From positions 2,604,001 to 2,668,000 of the forward strand of contig CM082590.2 in NCBI GenBank assembly GCA_040954595.2: DNA of 64,000 bases, given 5' to 3'. Below, piece after piece: positions 25,143 through 37,568 of this stretch (position 1 is its first letter; every line of letters starts with the position of its first letter). Position numbers and translations under genes: made by a program. The notes under the pieces are model-generated. The model saw nothing but the letters and a program-made list of their open reading frames with translations. It searched no databases and was not told where the DNA came from. The stretch comes from Balanoglossus misakiensis. Its lineage: Eukaryota > Hemichordata.

Positions 25143-27200
25143 ATTTACCGAATTCTGTTGTGATGCGCAGAACACATGATAGGACTATGCGCATAAGAAA
25201 TTTTTCCACCAGACTCTGTAGATCGACGGATAGTTGTAAAATTTCCATGGTTGCTTCCAAACAGCATCGTTTATTTACCGAATTCTGTTGTGAGGCGCAG
25301 AACACGTAATAGGTCTATGCGCATAAGGAAGTTTTCCACTAGACTCTGTAGATCGACGGATAGTTGTACAATTTCCATGGTTGCTTCCAAACAGCCTCTT
25401 TTATTTACCGATTTCTGTTGTGAGGCGCAGAACACATGATAGGCCTATGCGCATAAGACATTTTTCCACTAGACTCTGTAGATCGACGGATAGTTCTAAA
25501 ATTTCCATGGTTGCTTCCAAACAGCCTCGTTTATTTACCGAATTCTGTTGTGAGGCGCAGAGCACGTAATAGGCCTATGCGCATAAGAAAGTTTTCCACC
25601 AGACTCCGTAGATCGACGGATAGTTGTAAAATTTCCATGGTTGCTTCCAAACAGCATCGTTTATTTACCGAATTCTGTTGTGAGGCGCAGAACACGTAAT
25701 AGGTCTATGCGCATAAGGAAGTTTTCCACTAGACTCTGTAGATCGACGGATAGTTGTACAATTTCCATGGTTGCTTCCAAACAGCCTCTTTTATTTACCG
25801 ATTTCTGTTGTGAGGCGCAGAACACATGATAGGCCTATGCGCATAAGACATTTTTCCACTAGACTCTGTAGATCGACGGATAGTTCTAAAATTTCCATGG
25901 TTGCTTCCAAACAGTCCGTTTATTTACCGAATTCTGTTGTGAGGCGCAGAGCACGTAATAGGCCTATGCGCATAAGAAAGTTTTCCACCAGACTCTGTAG
26001 ATCGACGGATAGTTGTAAAATTTCCATGGTTGCTTCCAAACACAGACTTGTTTGTTTACACAATTCTGTTGTGATGCGCAGAACACATATATAGGCCTAT
26101 GCGCATAATGACGTTTTCCACTAGACTCTGTAGATCGACGGATAGTTGTAAAATTTCCATGGTTGCTTTCAAACAGCCTCGTTTATTTACCGAATTCTGT
26201 TGTGAGGCGCAGAACACATAGATAGGCATATGTGCATCAGAAAGTTTTCCACTATAGACTCTGTAGATCGAGAGATAGTTCTAAAGTGTCCATGGTTGCT
26301 TCCAAACACAGCCTCGTTTGTTTACAAAATTCTGTTGTGATGCGCAGAACACATATATAGGCCTATGCGCATAAGAACGTTTCCACTAGACTCTGTAGAT
26401 CGACGGATAGCTGTAAAATTTCCATGGTTGCTTTTAAACAGCCTCGTTTATTTACCGATTTCTGTTGTGAGGCACAGAACACATAGATAGGCATATGTGC
26501 ATAAGAAAGTTTTCCACTATAGACTCTGTAGATCGAGAGATAGTTCTAAAATGTCCATGGTTGCTTCCAAACACAGCCTCGTTTATTTACCGATTTCTGT
26601 TGTGATGCGCATAACACATAGATAGGCCTATGCGCATAAGAACGTTTTCCACTAGACTCTGTAGATCGACGGATAGTTCTAAAATTTCAATGGTTGCTTC
26701 CAAACAGCCTCGTTTATTTACCGAATTCTGTTGTGATGCGCAGAACACATGATAGGACTATGCGCATAAGAAATTTTTCCACCAGACTCTGTAGATCGAC
26801 GGATAGTTGTAAAATTTCCATGGTTGCTTCCAAACAGCATCGTTTATTTACCGAATTCTGTTGTGAGGCGCAGAACACGTAATAGGTCTATGCGCATAAG
26901 GAAGTTTTCCACTAGACTCTGTAGATCGACGGATAGTTGTACAATTTCCATGGTTGCTTCCAAACAGCCTCTTTTATTTACCGATTTCTGTTGTGAGGCG
27001 CAGAACACATGATAGGCCTATGCGCATAAGACATTTTTCCACTAGACTCTGTAGATCGACGGATAGTTCTAAAATTTCCATGGTTGCTTCCAAACAGCCT
27101 CGTTTATTTACCGAATTCTGTTGTGAGGCGCAGAGCACGTAATAGGCCTATGCGCATAAGAAAGTTTTCCACCAGACTCCGTAGATCGACGGATAGTTGT
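24612..27200 (+). repeat. 1,573-bp duplication
   Basis: Landmarks at 25,121, 25,251, 25,381 and 25,511 recur at 26,694, 26,824, 26,954 and 27,084, all +1,573 bp; agtgtcc at 24,712 recurs at 26,285. The copies part company after accagactccgtag (about 25,600 and 27,173). Four successive monomers here are exactly 130 bp. 1,573 bp is 12 monomers of about 131 bp. Confidence 0.85.
25251..26030 (+). repeat. 390-bp tandem duplication (three 130-bp monomers)
   Basis: The ordered trio aaacagcatcg, aaacagcctctttta and aaacagcctcg/agtccg is repeated at +390 bp (25,251 and 25,641; 25,381 and 25,771). It is present only in the left copy of the 1,573-bp duplication, so it arose after that event or was lost from the right copy. 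A two-base loss, aaacagtccg, lies near 25,911. Confidence 0.85.
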
Positions 27201-27850
27201 AAAATTTCCATGGTTGTTTCCAAACACAGCCTCGTTCATTTACAAAATTCTGTTGTTATGCGCTGAACACATACATATGCCTATGCGCATAAGAAAGTTT
27301 CCACTAGACTCTGTAGATCGACGGATAGTTCTAAAATTTCCATGATTGCTTCCAAACACATCCTCGATTATTTACAAAATTCTGTTGTGATGCGCAGAAC
27401 ACATAGATAGGCCTATGCGCATATGAACGTTTTCCACTATACACTGTAGATCGAGAGATAGTTCTAAAACTTCCATGTTTGCTTCCAAACAGCCTCGTTT
27501 ATTTGCGGAATTCTGTTTTGAGGCGCAGAACACATAGATAGGCATATGTGAATAAGAAAGTTTTCCACTATAGACTCTGTAGATCGAGAGATAGTTGTAA
27601 AATTTCCATGGTTGCTTCCAAACAGCCTCGTTTATTTACCGATTTCTGTTGTGAGGCGCAGAACACATAGATAGGCCTATGCGCATATGAACGTTTTCCA
27701 CTATACTCTGTAGATCGAGAGTTAGTTCTAAAATTTCCATGTTTGCTTCCAAACAGCCTCGTTTATTTACGGAATTCTGTTTTGAGGCGCAGAACACATA
27801 GATAGGCATATGTGCATAAGAAAGTTTTCCACTATAGACTCTGTACATCG
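27150..27850 (+). repeat. Diverged cassette with marker monomer deleted
   Basis: The sequence matches 28,606-29,140 at +1,456 bp up to gataggcctatgcgcata, then jumps to gcgcatatgaacg, matching 29,390 onward at +1,713 bp. The difference, 257 bp, equals the 124-bp marker monomer plus one 133-bp monomer. This is a clean in-register deletion of two monomers. Confidence 0.82.
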
Positions 27851-28605
27851 AGAGATAGTTCTAAAATTTCCATGGTTGCTTCCAAACACAGCCTCGTTTG
27901 TTTACAAAATTCTGTTGTGATGCGCAGAACACATATATAGGCCTATGCGCATAAGAACGTTTTCCACTAGACTCTGTAGATCGACGGATAGTTCTAAAAT
28001 TTCCATGGTTGCTTCCAAACAGCCTCGTTTATTTACCGAATTCTGTTGTGAGGCACAGAACACATAGATAGGCCTATGTGCATAAGAAAGTTTTCCACTA
28101 TAGACTCTGTAGATCGAGAGATAGTTCTAAAATGTCCATGGTTGCTTTCAAACACAGCCTCGTTTGTTTACAAAATTCTTTTGTGATGCGCAGAACACAT
28201 ATATAGGCCTATGCGCATAAGAACGTTTTCCACTAGACTCTGTAGATCGACGGATAGTTGTAAAATTTCCATGGTTGCTTCCAAACAGCCTCGTTTATTT
28301 ACCGAATTCTGTTGTGAGGCACAGAACACATAGATAGGCCTATGTGCATAAGAAAGTTTTCCACTATAGACTCTGTAGATCGAGAGATAGTTCTAAAATT
28401 TCCATGGTTGCTTCCAAACACAGCCTCGTTTGTTTACAAAATTCTGTTGTGATGCGCAGAACACATATATAGGCCTATGCGCATAAGAACGTTTCCACTA
28501 GACTCTGTAGATCGACGGATAGCTATACAATTTCCATGGTTGCTTCCAAACAGCCTCGTTTATTTACCGATTTCTGTTGTGAGGCGCAGAACACATGATA
28601 GGCCT

Positions 28606-30075
28606 ATGCGCATAAGAAAGTTTTCCACCAGACTCCGTAGATCGACGGATAGTTGTAAAATTTCCATGGTTGTTTCCAAACACAGCCTCGTTCATTTACA
28701 AAATTCTGTTGTTATGCGCTGAACACATACATATGCCTATGCGCATAAGAAAGTTTCCACTAGACTCTGTAGATCGACGGATAGTTCTAAAATTTCCATG
28801 ATTGCTTCCAAACACATCCTCGATTATTTACAAAATTCTGTTGTGATGCGCAGAACACATAGATAGGCCTATGCGCATATGAACGTTTTCCACTATACAC
28901 TGTAGATCGAGAGATAGTTCTAAAACTTCCATGTTTGCTTCCAAACAGCCTCGTTTATTTGCGGAAATCTGTTTTGAGGCGCAGAACACATAGATAGGCA
29001 TATGTGAATAAGAAAGTTTTCCACTATAGACTCTGTAGATCGAGAGATAGTTGTAAAATTTCCATGGTTGCTTCCAAACAGCCTCGTTTATTTACCGATT
29101 TCTGTTGTGAGGCGCAGAACACATAGATAGGCCTATGCGCATAAAAAACTTTTCAACTTTAGATCAACGGATAGTTCAAAAATTTCCATGGTTGTTTCCA
29201 AACAGCCTCGTTTATTTACCGAATTCTGTTGTGATGCGTAGAACACATACATATGCCTATGCGCATAAGAAAGTTTTCCACTAGACTCCGTAGATCGACG
29301 AATAGTTCTAAAATGTCCATGGTTGCTTCCAAACAAAGCCTGGTTTGTTTACAAAATTCTGTTGTGATGCGCAGAACACATAGATAGGCCTATGCGCATA
29401 TGAACGTTTTCCACTATACTCTGTAGATCGAGAGTTAGTTCTAAAATTTCCATGTTTGCTTCCAAACAGCCTCGTTTATTTACGGAATTCTGTTTTGAGG
29501 CGCAGAACACATAGATACGCATATGTGCATAAGAAAGTTTTCCACTATAGACTCTGTACATCGAGAGATAGTTCTAAAATTTCCATGGTTGCTTCCAAAC
29601 ACAGCCTCGTTTGTTTACAAAATTCTGTTGTGATGCGCAGAACACATATATAGGCCTATGCGCATAAGAACGTTTTCCACTAGACTCTGTAGATCGACGG
29701 ATAGTTCTAAAATTTCCATGGTTGCTTCCAAACAGCCTCGTTTATTTACCGAATTCTGTTGTGAGGCACAGAACACATAGATAGGCCTATGTGCATAAGA
29801 AAGTTTTCCACTATAGACTCTGTAGATCGAGAGATAGTTCTAAAATGTCCATGGTTGCTTTCAAACACAGCCTCGTTTGTTTACAAAATTCTTTTGTGAT
29901 GCGCAGAACACATATATAGGCCTATGCGCATAAGAACGTTTTCCACTAGACTCTGTAGATCGACGGATAGTTGTAAAATTTCCATGGTTGCTTCCAAACA
30001 GCCTCGTTTATTTACCGAATTCTGTTGTGAGGCACAGAACACATAGATAGGCCTATGTGCATAAGAAAGTTTTCC
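28606..30075 (+). repeat. Diverged cassette, left copy of 1,979-bp repeat
   Basis: From about 28,846 to 30,075 it matches 30,825-32,054 at +1,979 bp (15 monomers). It includes tatacactg, gcggaaatctgttttgagg, gtgaataag, the 124-bp monomer at 29,137-29,260, aacaaagcctgg and gagttagttc. A private gatacgcatatg lies near 29,514. The match ends where ccactagactctg here faces ccactatagactctg in the other copy. Confidence 0.82.
29137..29260 (+). repeat. 124-bp marker monomer, occurrence 5
   Basis: It is exactly 124 bp between gcgcata sites. Its own copies are 1,979 bp downstream (occurrence 6) and 22,398 bp downstream (occurrence 7). Confidence 0.88.
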
Positions 30076-32300
30076 ACTAGACTCTGTAGATCGAGAGATA
30101 GTTCTAAAATTTCCATGGTTGCTTCCAAACACAGCCTCGTTTGTTTACAAAATTCTGTTGTGATGCGCAGAACACATATATAGGCCTATGCGCATAATAA
30201 CGTTTTCCACTAGACTCTGTAGATCGACGGATAGTTGTAAAATTTCCATGGTTGCTTCCAAACAGCCTCGTTTATTTACCGAATTCTGTTGTGAGGCGCA
30301 GAACACATAGATAGGCATATGTGCATAAGAAAGTTTTCCACTATAGACTCTGTAGATCGAGAGATAGTTCTAAAATGTCCATGGTTGCTTCCAAACACAG
30401 CCTCGTTTGTTTACAAAATTCTGTTGTGATGCGCACAACACATATATAGGCCTATGCGCATAATAACGTTTTCCACTAGACTCTGTAGATCGACGGATAG
30501 TTGTAAAATTTCCATGGTTGCTTCCAAACAGCCTCCTTTATTTACCGAATTCTGTTGTGAGGCGCAGAACACATAGATAGGCATATGTGCATAAGAAAGT
30601 TTTCCACTATAGACTCTGTAGATCGAGAGATAGTTCTAAAATGTCCATGGTTGCTACCAAACACAGCCTCGTTTGTTTACAAAATTCTGTTGTGATGCGC
30701 AGAACACATATATAGGACTATGCGCATAAGAACGTTTCCACTAGACTCTGTAGATCGACGGATAGCTATACAATTTCCATGGTTGCTTCCAAACAGCCTC
30801 GTTTATTTACCGATTTCTGTTGTGATGCGCAGAACACATAGATAGGCCTATGCGCATATGAACGTTTTCCACTATACACTGTAGATCGAGAGATAGTTCT
30901 AAAACTTCCATGTTTGCTTCCAAACAGCCTCGTTTATTTGCGGAAATCTGTTTTGAGGCGCAGAACACATAGATAGGCATATGTGAATAAGAAAGTTTTC
31001 CACTATAGACTCTGTAGATCGAGAGATAGTTGTAAAATTTCCATGGTTGCTTCCAAACAGCCTCGTTTATTTACCGATTTCTGTTGTGAGGCGCAGAACA
31101 CATAGATAGGCCTATGCGCATAAAAAACTTTTCAACTTTAGATCAACGGATAGTTCAAAAATTTCCATGGTTGTTTCCAAACAGCCTCGTTTATTTACCG
31201 AATTCTGTTGTGATGCGTAGAACACATACATATGCCTATGCGCATAAGAAAGTTTTCCACTAGACTCCGTAGATCGACGAATAGTTCTAAAATGTCCATG
31301 GTTGCTTCCAAACAAAGCCTGGTTTGTTTACAAAATTCTGTTGTGATGCGCAGAACACATAGATAGGCCTATGCGCATATGAACGTTTTCCACTATACTC
31401 TGTAGATCGAGAGTTAGTTCTAAAATTTCCATGTTTGCTTCCAAACAGCCTCGTTTATTTACAGAATTCTGTTTTGAGGCGCAGAACACATAGATAGGCA
31501 TATGTGCATAAGAAAGTTTTCCACTATAGACTCTGTACATCGAGAGATAGTTCTAAAATTTCCATGGTTGCTTCCAAACACAGCCTCGTTTGTTTACAAA
31601 ATTCTGTTGTGATGCGCAGAACACATATATAGGCCTATGCGCATAAGAACGTTTTCCACTAGACTCTGTAGATCGACGGATAGTTCTAAAATTTCCATGG
31701 TTGCTTCCAAACAGCCTCGTTTATTTACCGAATTCTGTTGTGAGGCACAGAACACATAGATAGGCCTATGTGCATAAGAAAGTTTTCCACTATAGACTCT
31801 GTAGATCGAGAGATAGTTCTAAAATGTCCATGGTTGCTTTCAAACACAGCCTCGTTTGTTTACAAAATTCTTTTGTGATGCGCAGAACACATATATAGGC
31901 CTATGCGCATAAGAACGTTTTCCACTAGACTCTGTAGATCGACGGATAGTTGTAAAATTTCCATGGTTGCTTCCAAACAGCCTCGTTTATTTACCGAATT
32001 CTGTTGTGAGGCACAGAACACATAGATAGGCCTATGTGCATAAGAAAGTTTTCCACTATAGACTCTGTAGATCGAGAGATAGTTCTAAAATGTCCATGGT
32101 TGCTTCCAAACACAGCCTCGTTTGTTTACAAAATTCTGTTGTGATGCGCAGAACACATATATAGGACTATGCGCATAAGAACGTTTCCACTAGACTCTGT
32201 AGATCGACGGATAGCTATACAATTTCCATGGTTGCTTCCAAACAGCCTCGTTTATTTACCGATTTCTGTTGTGAGGCGCAGAACACATGATAGGCCTATG
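30076..32300 (+). repeat. A/B dimers and right copy of 1,979-bp cassette repeat
   Basis: A/B dimers with private changes (gcgcacaacac near 30,433, gcctcctttattt near 30,532, ataggactatgcgc near 30,713) run into the cassette at 30,825. The 124-bp monomer is at 31,116-31,239. A one-base change, ttacagaattctgttttg near 31,460, separates this cassette from the left copy. The same private changes reappear at 52.8-53.9 kb. Confidence 0.8.
31116..31239 (+). repeat. 124-bp marker monomer, occurrence 6
   Basis: It lies 1,979 bp after occurrence 5 in the same cassette order. It is copied at 53,514-53,637. Confidence 0.88.
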
Positions 32301-32781
32301 CGCATGAGACATTTTTCCACTAGACTCTGTAGATCGACGGATAGTTGTAAAATTTCATGGTTGCTTCCAAATACAGCCTCGTTTATTTACAGATTTCTGT
32401 TGTGATGCGCATAACACATAGATAGGCCTATGCGCATAAGAACGTTTTCCACTAGACTTTGTAGATCGACGGATAGTTGTACAATGTCCATGGTTGCTTC
32501 CAAACAGCCTCGTTTATTTACCGAATTGTGTTGTGAGGCGCAGAACACGTAATAGGTCTATGCGCATAAGGAAGTTTTCCACCAGACTCTGTAGATCGAC
32601 GGATAGTTGTACAATTTCCATGGTTGCTTCCAAACAGCCTCGTTTATTTACCGATTTCTGTTGTGAGGCGCAGAACACATGATAGGCCTATGCGCATAAG
32701 ACATTTTTCCACTAGACTCTGTAGATCGACGGATAGTTCTAAAATTTCCATGGTTGCTTCCAAACAGCCTCGTTTATTTAC

Positions 32782-35413
32782 CAAATTCTGTTGTGATGCG
32801 CAGAACACATATATAGGCCTATGCGCATAATAACGTTTTCCACTAGACTCTGTAGATCGACGGATAGTTGTAAAATTTCCATGGTTGCTTCCAAACAGCC
32901 TCGTTTATTTACCGATTTCTGTTGTGATGCGCAGAACACATAGATAGGCATATGTGCATAATAAAGTTTTCCACTAGACTCTGTAGATCGAGAGATAGTT
33001 CTAAAATTTCCATGGTTGCTTCCAAACACAGCCTCGTTTGTTTACAAAATTCTGTTGTGATGCGCAGAACACATATATAGGCCTATGCGCATAATAACGT
33101 TTTCCACTAGACTCTGTAGATCGACGGATAGTTGTAAAATTTCCATGGTTGCTTCCAAACAGCCTCGTTTATTTACCGAATTCTGTTGTGAGGCGCAGAA
33201 CACATAGATAGGCATATGTGCATAAGAAAGTTTTCCACTATAGACTCTGTAGATCGAGAGATAGTTCTAAAATGTCCATGGTTGCTTCCAAACACAGCCT
33301 CGTTTGTTTACAAAATTCTGTTGTGATGCGCAGAACACATATATAGGCCTATGCGCATAATAACGTTTTCCACTAGACTCTGTAGATCGACGGATAGTTG
33401 TAAAATTTCCATGGTTGCTTCCAAACAGCCTCGTTTATTTACCGAATTCTGTTGTGAGGCGCAGAACACGTAATAGGTCTATGCGCATAAGGAAGTTTTC
33501 CACCAGACTCTGTAGATCGACGGATAGTTGTAAAATTTCATGGTTGCTTCCAAATACAGCCTCGTTTATTTACCGATTTCTGTTGTGATGCGCATAACAC
33601 ATAGATAGGCCTATGCGCATAAGAACGTTTTCCACTAGACTCTGTAGATCGACGGATAGTTGTACAATTTCCATGGTTGCTTCCAAACAGCCTCGTTTAT
33701 TTACCGATTTCTGTTGTGAGGCGCAGAACACATGATAGGCCTATGCGCATAAGACATTTTTCCACTAGACTCTGTAGATCGACGGATAGTTCTAAAATTT
33801 CCATGGTTGCTTCCAAACAGCCTCGTTTATTTACCGAATTCTGTTGTGAGGCGCAGAGCACGTAATAGGCCTATGCGCATAAGAAAGTTTTCCACCAGAC
33901 TCTGTAGATCGACGGATAGTTGTAAAATTTCCATGGTTGCTTCCAAACAGCCTCGTTTATTTACCGATTTCTGTTGTGATGCGCAGAACACATAGATAAG
34001 CATATGTGCATAATAAAGTTTTCCACTAGACTCTGTAGATCGAGAGATAGTTCTAAAATTTCCATGGTTGCTTCCAAACACAGCCTCGTTTGTTTACAAA
34101 ATTCTGTTGTGATGCGCAGAACACATATATAGGCCTATGCGCATAATAACGTTTTCCACTAGACTCTGTAGATCGACGGATAGTTGTAAAATTTCCATGG
34201 TTGCTTCCAAACAGCCTCGTTTATTTACCGATTTCTGTTGTGATGCGCAGAACACATAGATAGGCATATGTGCATAATAAAGTTTTCCACTAGACTCTGT
34301 AGATCGAGAGATAGTTCTAAAATTTCCATGGTTGCTTCCAAACACAGCCTCGTTTGTTTACAAAATTCTGTTGTGATGCGCAGAACACATATATAGGCCT
34401 ATGCGCATAATAACGTTTTCCACTAGACTCTGTAGATCGACGGATAGTTGTAAAATTTCCATGGTTGCTTCCAAACAGCCTCGTTTATTTACCGAATTCT
34501 GTTGTGAGGCGCAGAACACATAGATAGGCATATGTGCATAAGAAAGTTTTCCACTATAGACTCTGTAGATCGAGAGATAGTTCTAAAATGTCCATGGTTG
34601 CTTCCAAACACAGCCTCGTTTGTTTACAAAATTCTGTTGTGATGCGCAGAACACATATATAGGCCTATGCGCATAATAACGTTTTCCACTAGACTCTGTA
34701 GATCGACGGATAGTTGTAAAATTTCCATGGTTGCTTCCAAACAGCCTCGTTTATTTACCGAATTCTGTTGTGAGGCGCAGAACACGTAATAGGTCTATGC
34801 GCATAAGGAAGTTTTCCACCAGACTCTGTAGATCGACGGATACTTGTAAAATTTCATGGTTGCTTCCAAATACAGCCTCGTTTATTTACCGATTTCTGTT
34901 GTGATGCGCATAACACATAGATAGGCCTATGCGCATAAGAACGTTTTCCACTAGACTCTGTAGATCGACGGATAGTTGTACAATTTCCATGGTTGCTTCC
35001 AAACAGCCTCGTTTATTTACCGATTTCTGTTGTGAGGCGCAGAACACATGATAGGCCTATGCGCATAAGACATTTTTCCACTAGACTCTGTAGATCGACG
35101 GATAGTTCTAAAATTTCCATGGTTGCTTCCAAACAGCCTCGTTTATTTACCGAATTCTGTTGTGAGGCGCAGAGCACGTAATAGGCCTATGCGCATAAGA
35201 AAGTTTTCCACCAGACTCTGTAGATCGACGGATAGTTGTAAAATTTCCATGGTTGCTTCCAAACAGCCTCGTTTATTTACCGATTTCTGTTGTGATGCGC
35301 AGAACACATAGATAAGCATATGTGCATAATAAAGTTTTCCACTAGACTCTGTAGATCGAGAGATAGTTCTAAAATTTCCATGGTTGCTTCCAAACACAGC
35401 CTCGTTTGTTTAC
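32782..35413 (+). repeat. 1,316-bp tandem duplication (ten monomers)
   Basis: Landmarks at 32,778, 33,677, 33,807 and 33,827 recur at 34,094, 34,993, 35,123 and 35,143 (+1,316 bp). The match extends to about 35,540, where accgaattctg replaces accgatttctg. The right copy has a private gatacttgtaaaat near 34,840, which also appears at 57,239 and 60,657. The unit holds an A/B dimer section followed by a 130-bp-type section. Confidence 0.87.
33143..33408 (+). repeat. Example A/B dimer, 266 bp
   Basis: This is a clear example of the commonest local arrangement. Cut at ccatgg, the sites at 33,143, 33,276 and 33,409 are exactly 133 bp apart. B-type monomers carry cgacggatagttgtaaaatttcc, gtttatttaccgaattctg, gaggcgc and ggcatatgtgcataagaaag. 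A-type monomers carry cgagagatagttctaaaatgtcc, aaacacagcc, gtttgtttacaaaattctg, gatgcgc and ggcctatgcgcataataacg. The A-B alternation recurs at about 30.1-30.7, 34.35-34.75, 35.4-35.9, 37.2-37.5, 42.65-43.2, 50.15-50.7 and 63.0-63.45 kb. It looks like an older dimeric repeat on which the larger HORs were built. Confidence 0.85.
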
Positions 35414-36694
35414 AAAATTCTGTTGTGATGCGCAGAACACATATATAGGCCTATGCGCATAATAACGTTTTCCACTAGACTCTGTAGATCGACGGATAGT
35501 TGTAAAATTTCCATGGTTGCTTCCAAACAGCCTCGTTTATTTACCGAATTCTGTTGTGAGGCGCAGAACACATAGATAGGCATATGTGCATAAGAAAGTT
35601 TTCCACTATAGACTCTGTAGATCGAGAGATAGTTCTAAAATGTCCATGGTTGCTTCCAAACACAGCCTCGTTTGTTTACAAAATTCTGTTGTGATGCGCA
35701 GAACACATATATAGGCCTATGCGCATAATAACGTTTTCCACTAGACTCTGTAGATCGACGGATAGTTGTAAAATTTCCATGGTTGCTTCCAAACAGCCTC
35801 GTTTATTTACCGAATTCTGTTGTGAGGCGCAGAACACATAGATAGGCATATGTGCATAAGAAAGTTTTCCACTATAGACTCTGTAGATCGAGAGATAGTT
35901 CTAAAATGTCCATGGTTGCTACCAAACACAGCCTCGTTTGTTTACAAAATTCTGTTGTGATACGCAGAACACATATATAGGCATATGCGCATAAGAACGT
36001 TTCCACTAGACTCTGTAGATCGACGGATAGCTGTAAAATTTCCATGGTTGCTTCCAAACAGCCTCGTTTATTTACCGATTTCTGTTGTGAGGCGCAGAAC
36101 ACATGATAGGCCTATGCGCATGAGACATTTTTCCACTAGACTCTGTAGATCGACGGATAGTTGTAAAATTTCATGGTTGCTTCCAAATACAGCCTCGTTT
36201 ATTTAGCGATTTCTGTTGTGATGCGCATAACACATAGATAGGCCTATGCGCATAAGAACGTTTTCCACTAGACTTTGTAGATCGACGGATAGTTGTACAA
36301 TGTCCATGGTTGCTTCCAAACAGCCTCGTTTATTTACCGAATTCTGTTGTGAGGCGCAGAACACGTAATAGGTCTATGCGCATAAGGAAGTTTTCCACCA
36401 GACTCTGTAGATCGACGGATAGTTGTAAAATTTCATGGTTGCTTCCAAATACAGCCTCGTTTATTTACCGATTTCTGTTGTGATGCGCATAACACATAGA
36501 TAGGCCTATGCGCATAAGAACGTTTTCCACTAGACTCTGTAGATCGACGGATAGTTGTACAATTTCCATGGTTGCTTCCAAACAGCCTCGTTTATTTACC
36601 GATTTCTGTTGTGAGGCACAGAACACATGATAGGCCTATGCGCATAAGACATTTTTCCACTAGACTCTGTAGATCGACGGATAGTTCTAAAATT

Positions 36695-37216
36695 TCCATG
36701 GTTGCTTCCAAACAGCCTCGTTTATTTACCGAATTCTGTTGTGAGGCGCAGAGCACGTAATAGGCCTATGCGCATAAGAAAGTTTTCCACCAGACTCTGT
36801 AGATCGACGGATAGTTGTAAAATTTCCATGGTTGCTTCCAAACAGCCTCGTTTATTTACCGATTTCTGTTGTGATGCGCAGAACACATAGATAGGCATAT
36901 GTGCATAATAAAGTTTTCCACTAGACTCTGTAGATCGAGAGATAGTTCTAAAATTTCCATGGTTGCTTCCAAACAGCCTCGTTTATTTACCGAATTCTGT
37001 TGTGAGGCGCAGAGCACGTAATAGGCCTATGCGCATAAGAAAGTTTTCCACCAGACTCTGTAGATCGACGGATAGTTGTAAAATTTCCATGGTTGCTTCC
37101 AAACAGCCTCGTTTATTTACCGATTTCTGTTGTGATGCGCAGAACACATAGATAGGCATATGTGCATAATAAAGTTTTCCACTAGACTCTGTAGATCGAG
37201 AGATAGTTCTAAAATT
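36695..37216 (+). repeat. 261-bp tandem duplication (two monomers)
   Basis: The agcacgtaataggcc monomer and the following gatttctgttgtgatgcgc monomer occur twice, 261 bp apart (36,702 and 36,963). The join shows as aaatttccatggttgcttccaaacagcc near 36,955, where other copies have aaacacagcc. Confidence 0.83.
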
Positions 37217-37568
37217 TCCATGGTTGCTTCCAAACACAGCCTCGTTTGTTTACAAAATTCTGTTGTGATGCGCAGAACACATATATAGGCCTATGCGCAT
37301 AATAACGTTTTCCACTAGACTCTGTAGATCGACGGATAGTTGTAAAATTTCCATGGTTGCTTCCAAACAGCCTCGTTTATTTACCGAATTCTGTTGTGAG
37401 GCGCAGAACACATAGATAGGCATATGTGCATAAGAAAGTTTTCCACTATAGACTCTGTAGATCGAGAGATAGTTCTAAAATGTCCATGGTTGCTTCCAAA
37501 CACAGCCTCGTTTGTTTACAAAATTCTGTTGTGATGCGCAGAACACATATATAGGCCTATGCGCATAA

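Noticed and set aside
25771-26094. The longest open frame (107 codons) and dozens of 60-90-codon frames on both strands, with arginine-rich peptides
   Set aside because: The same few peptides recur at every monomer because the DNA repeats. Several periods (130, 133) are not multiples of three, so frames shift between monomers. Many starts are TTG read as Met, and stop codons recur in every monomer. The longest frame arises from a two-base deletion near 25,911. I do not count any as a gene.
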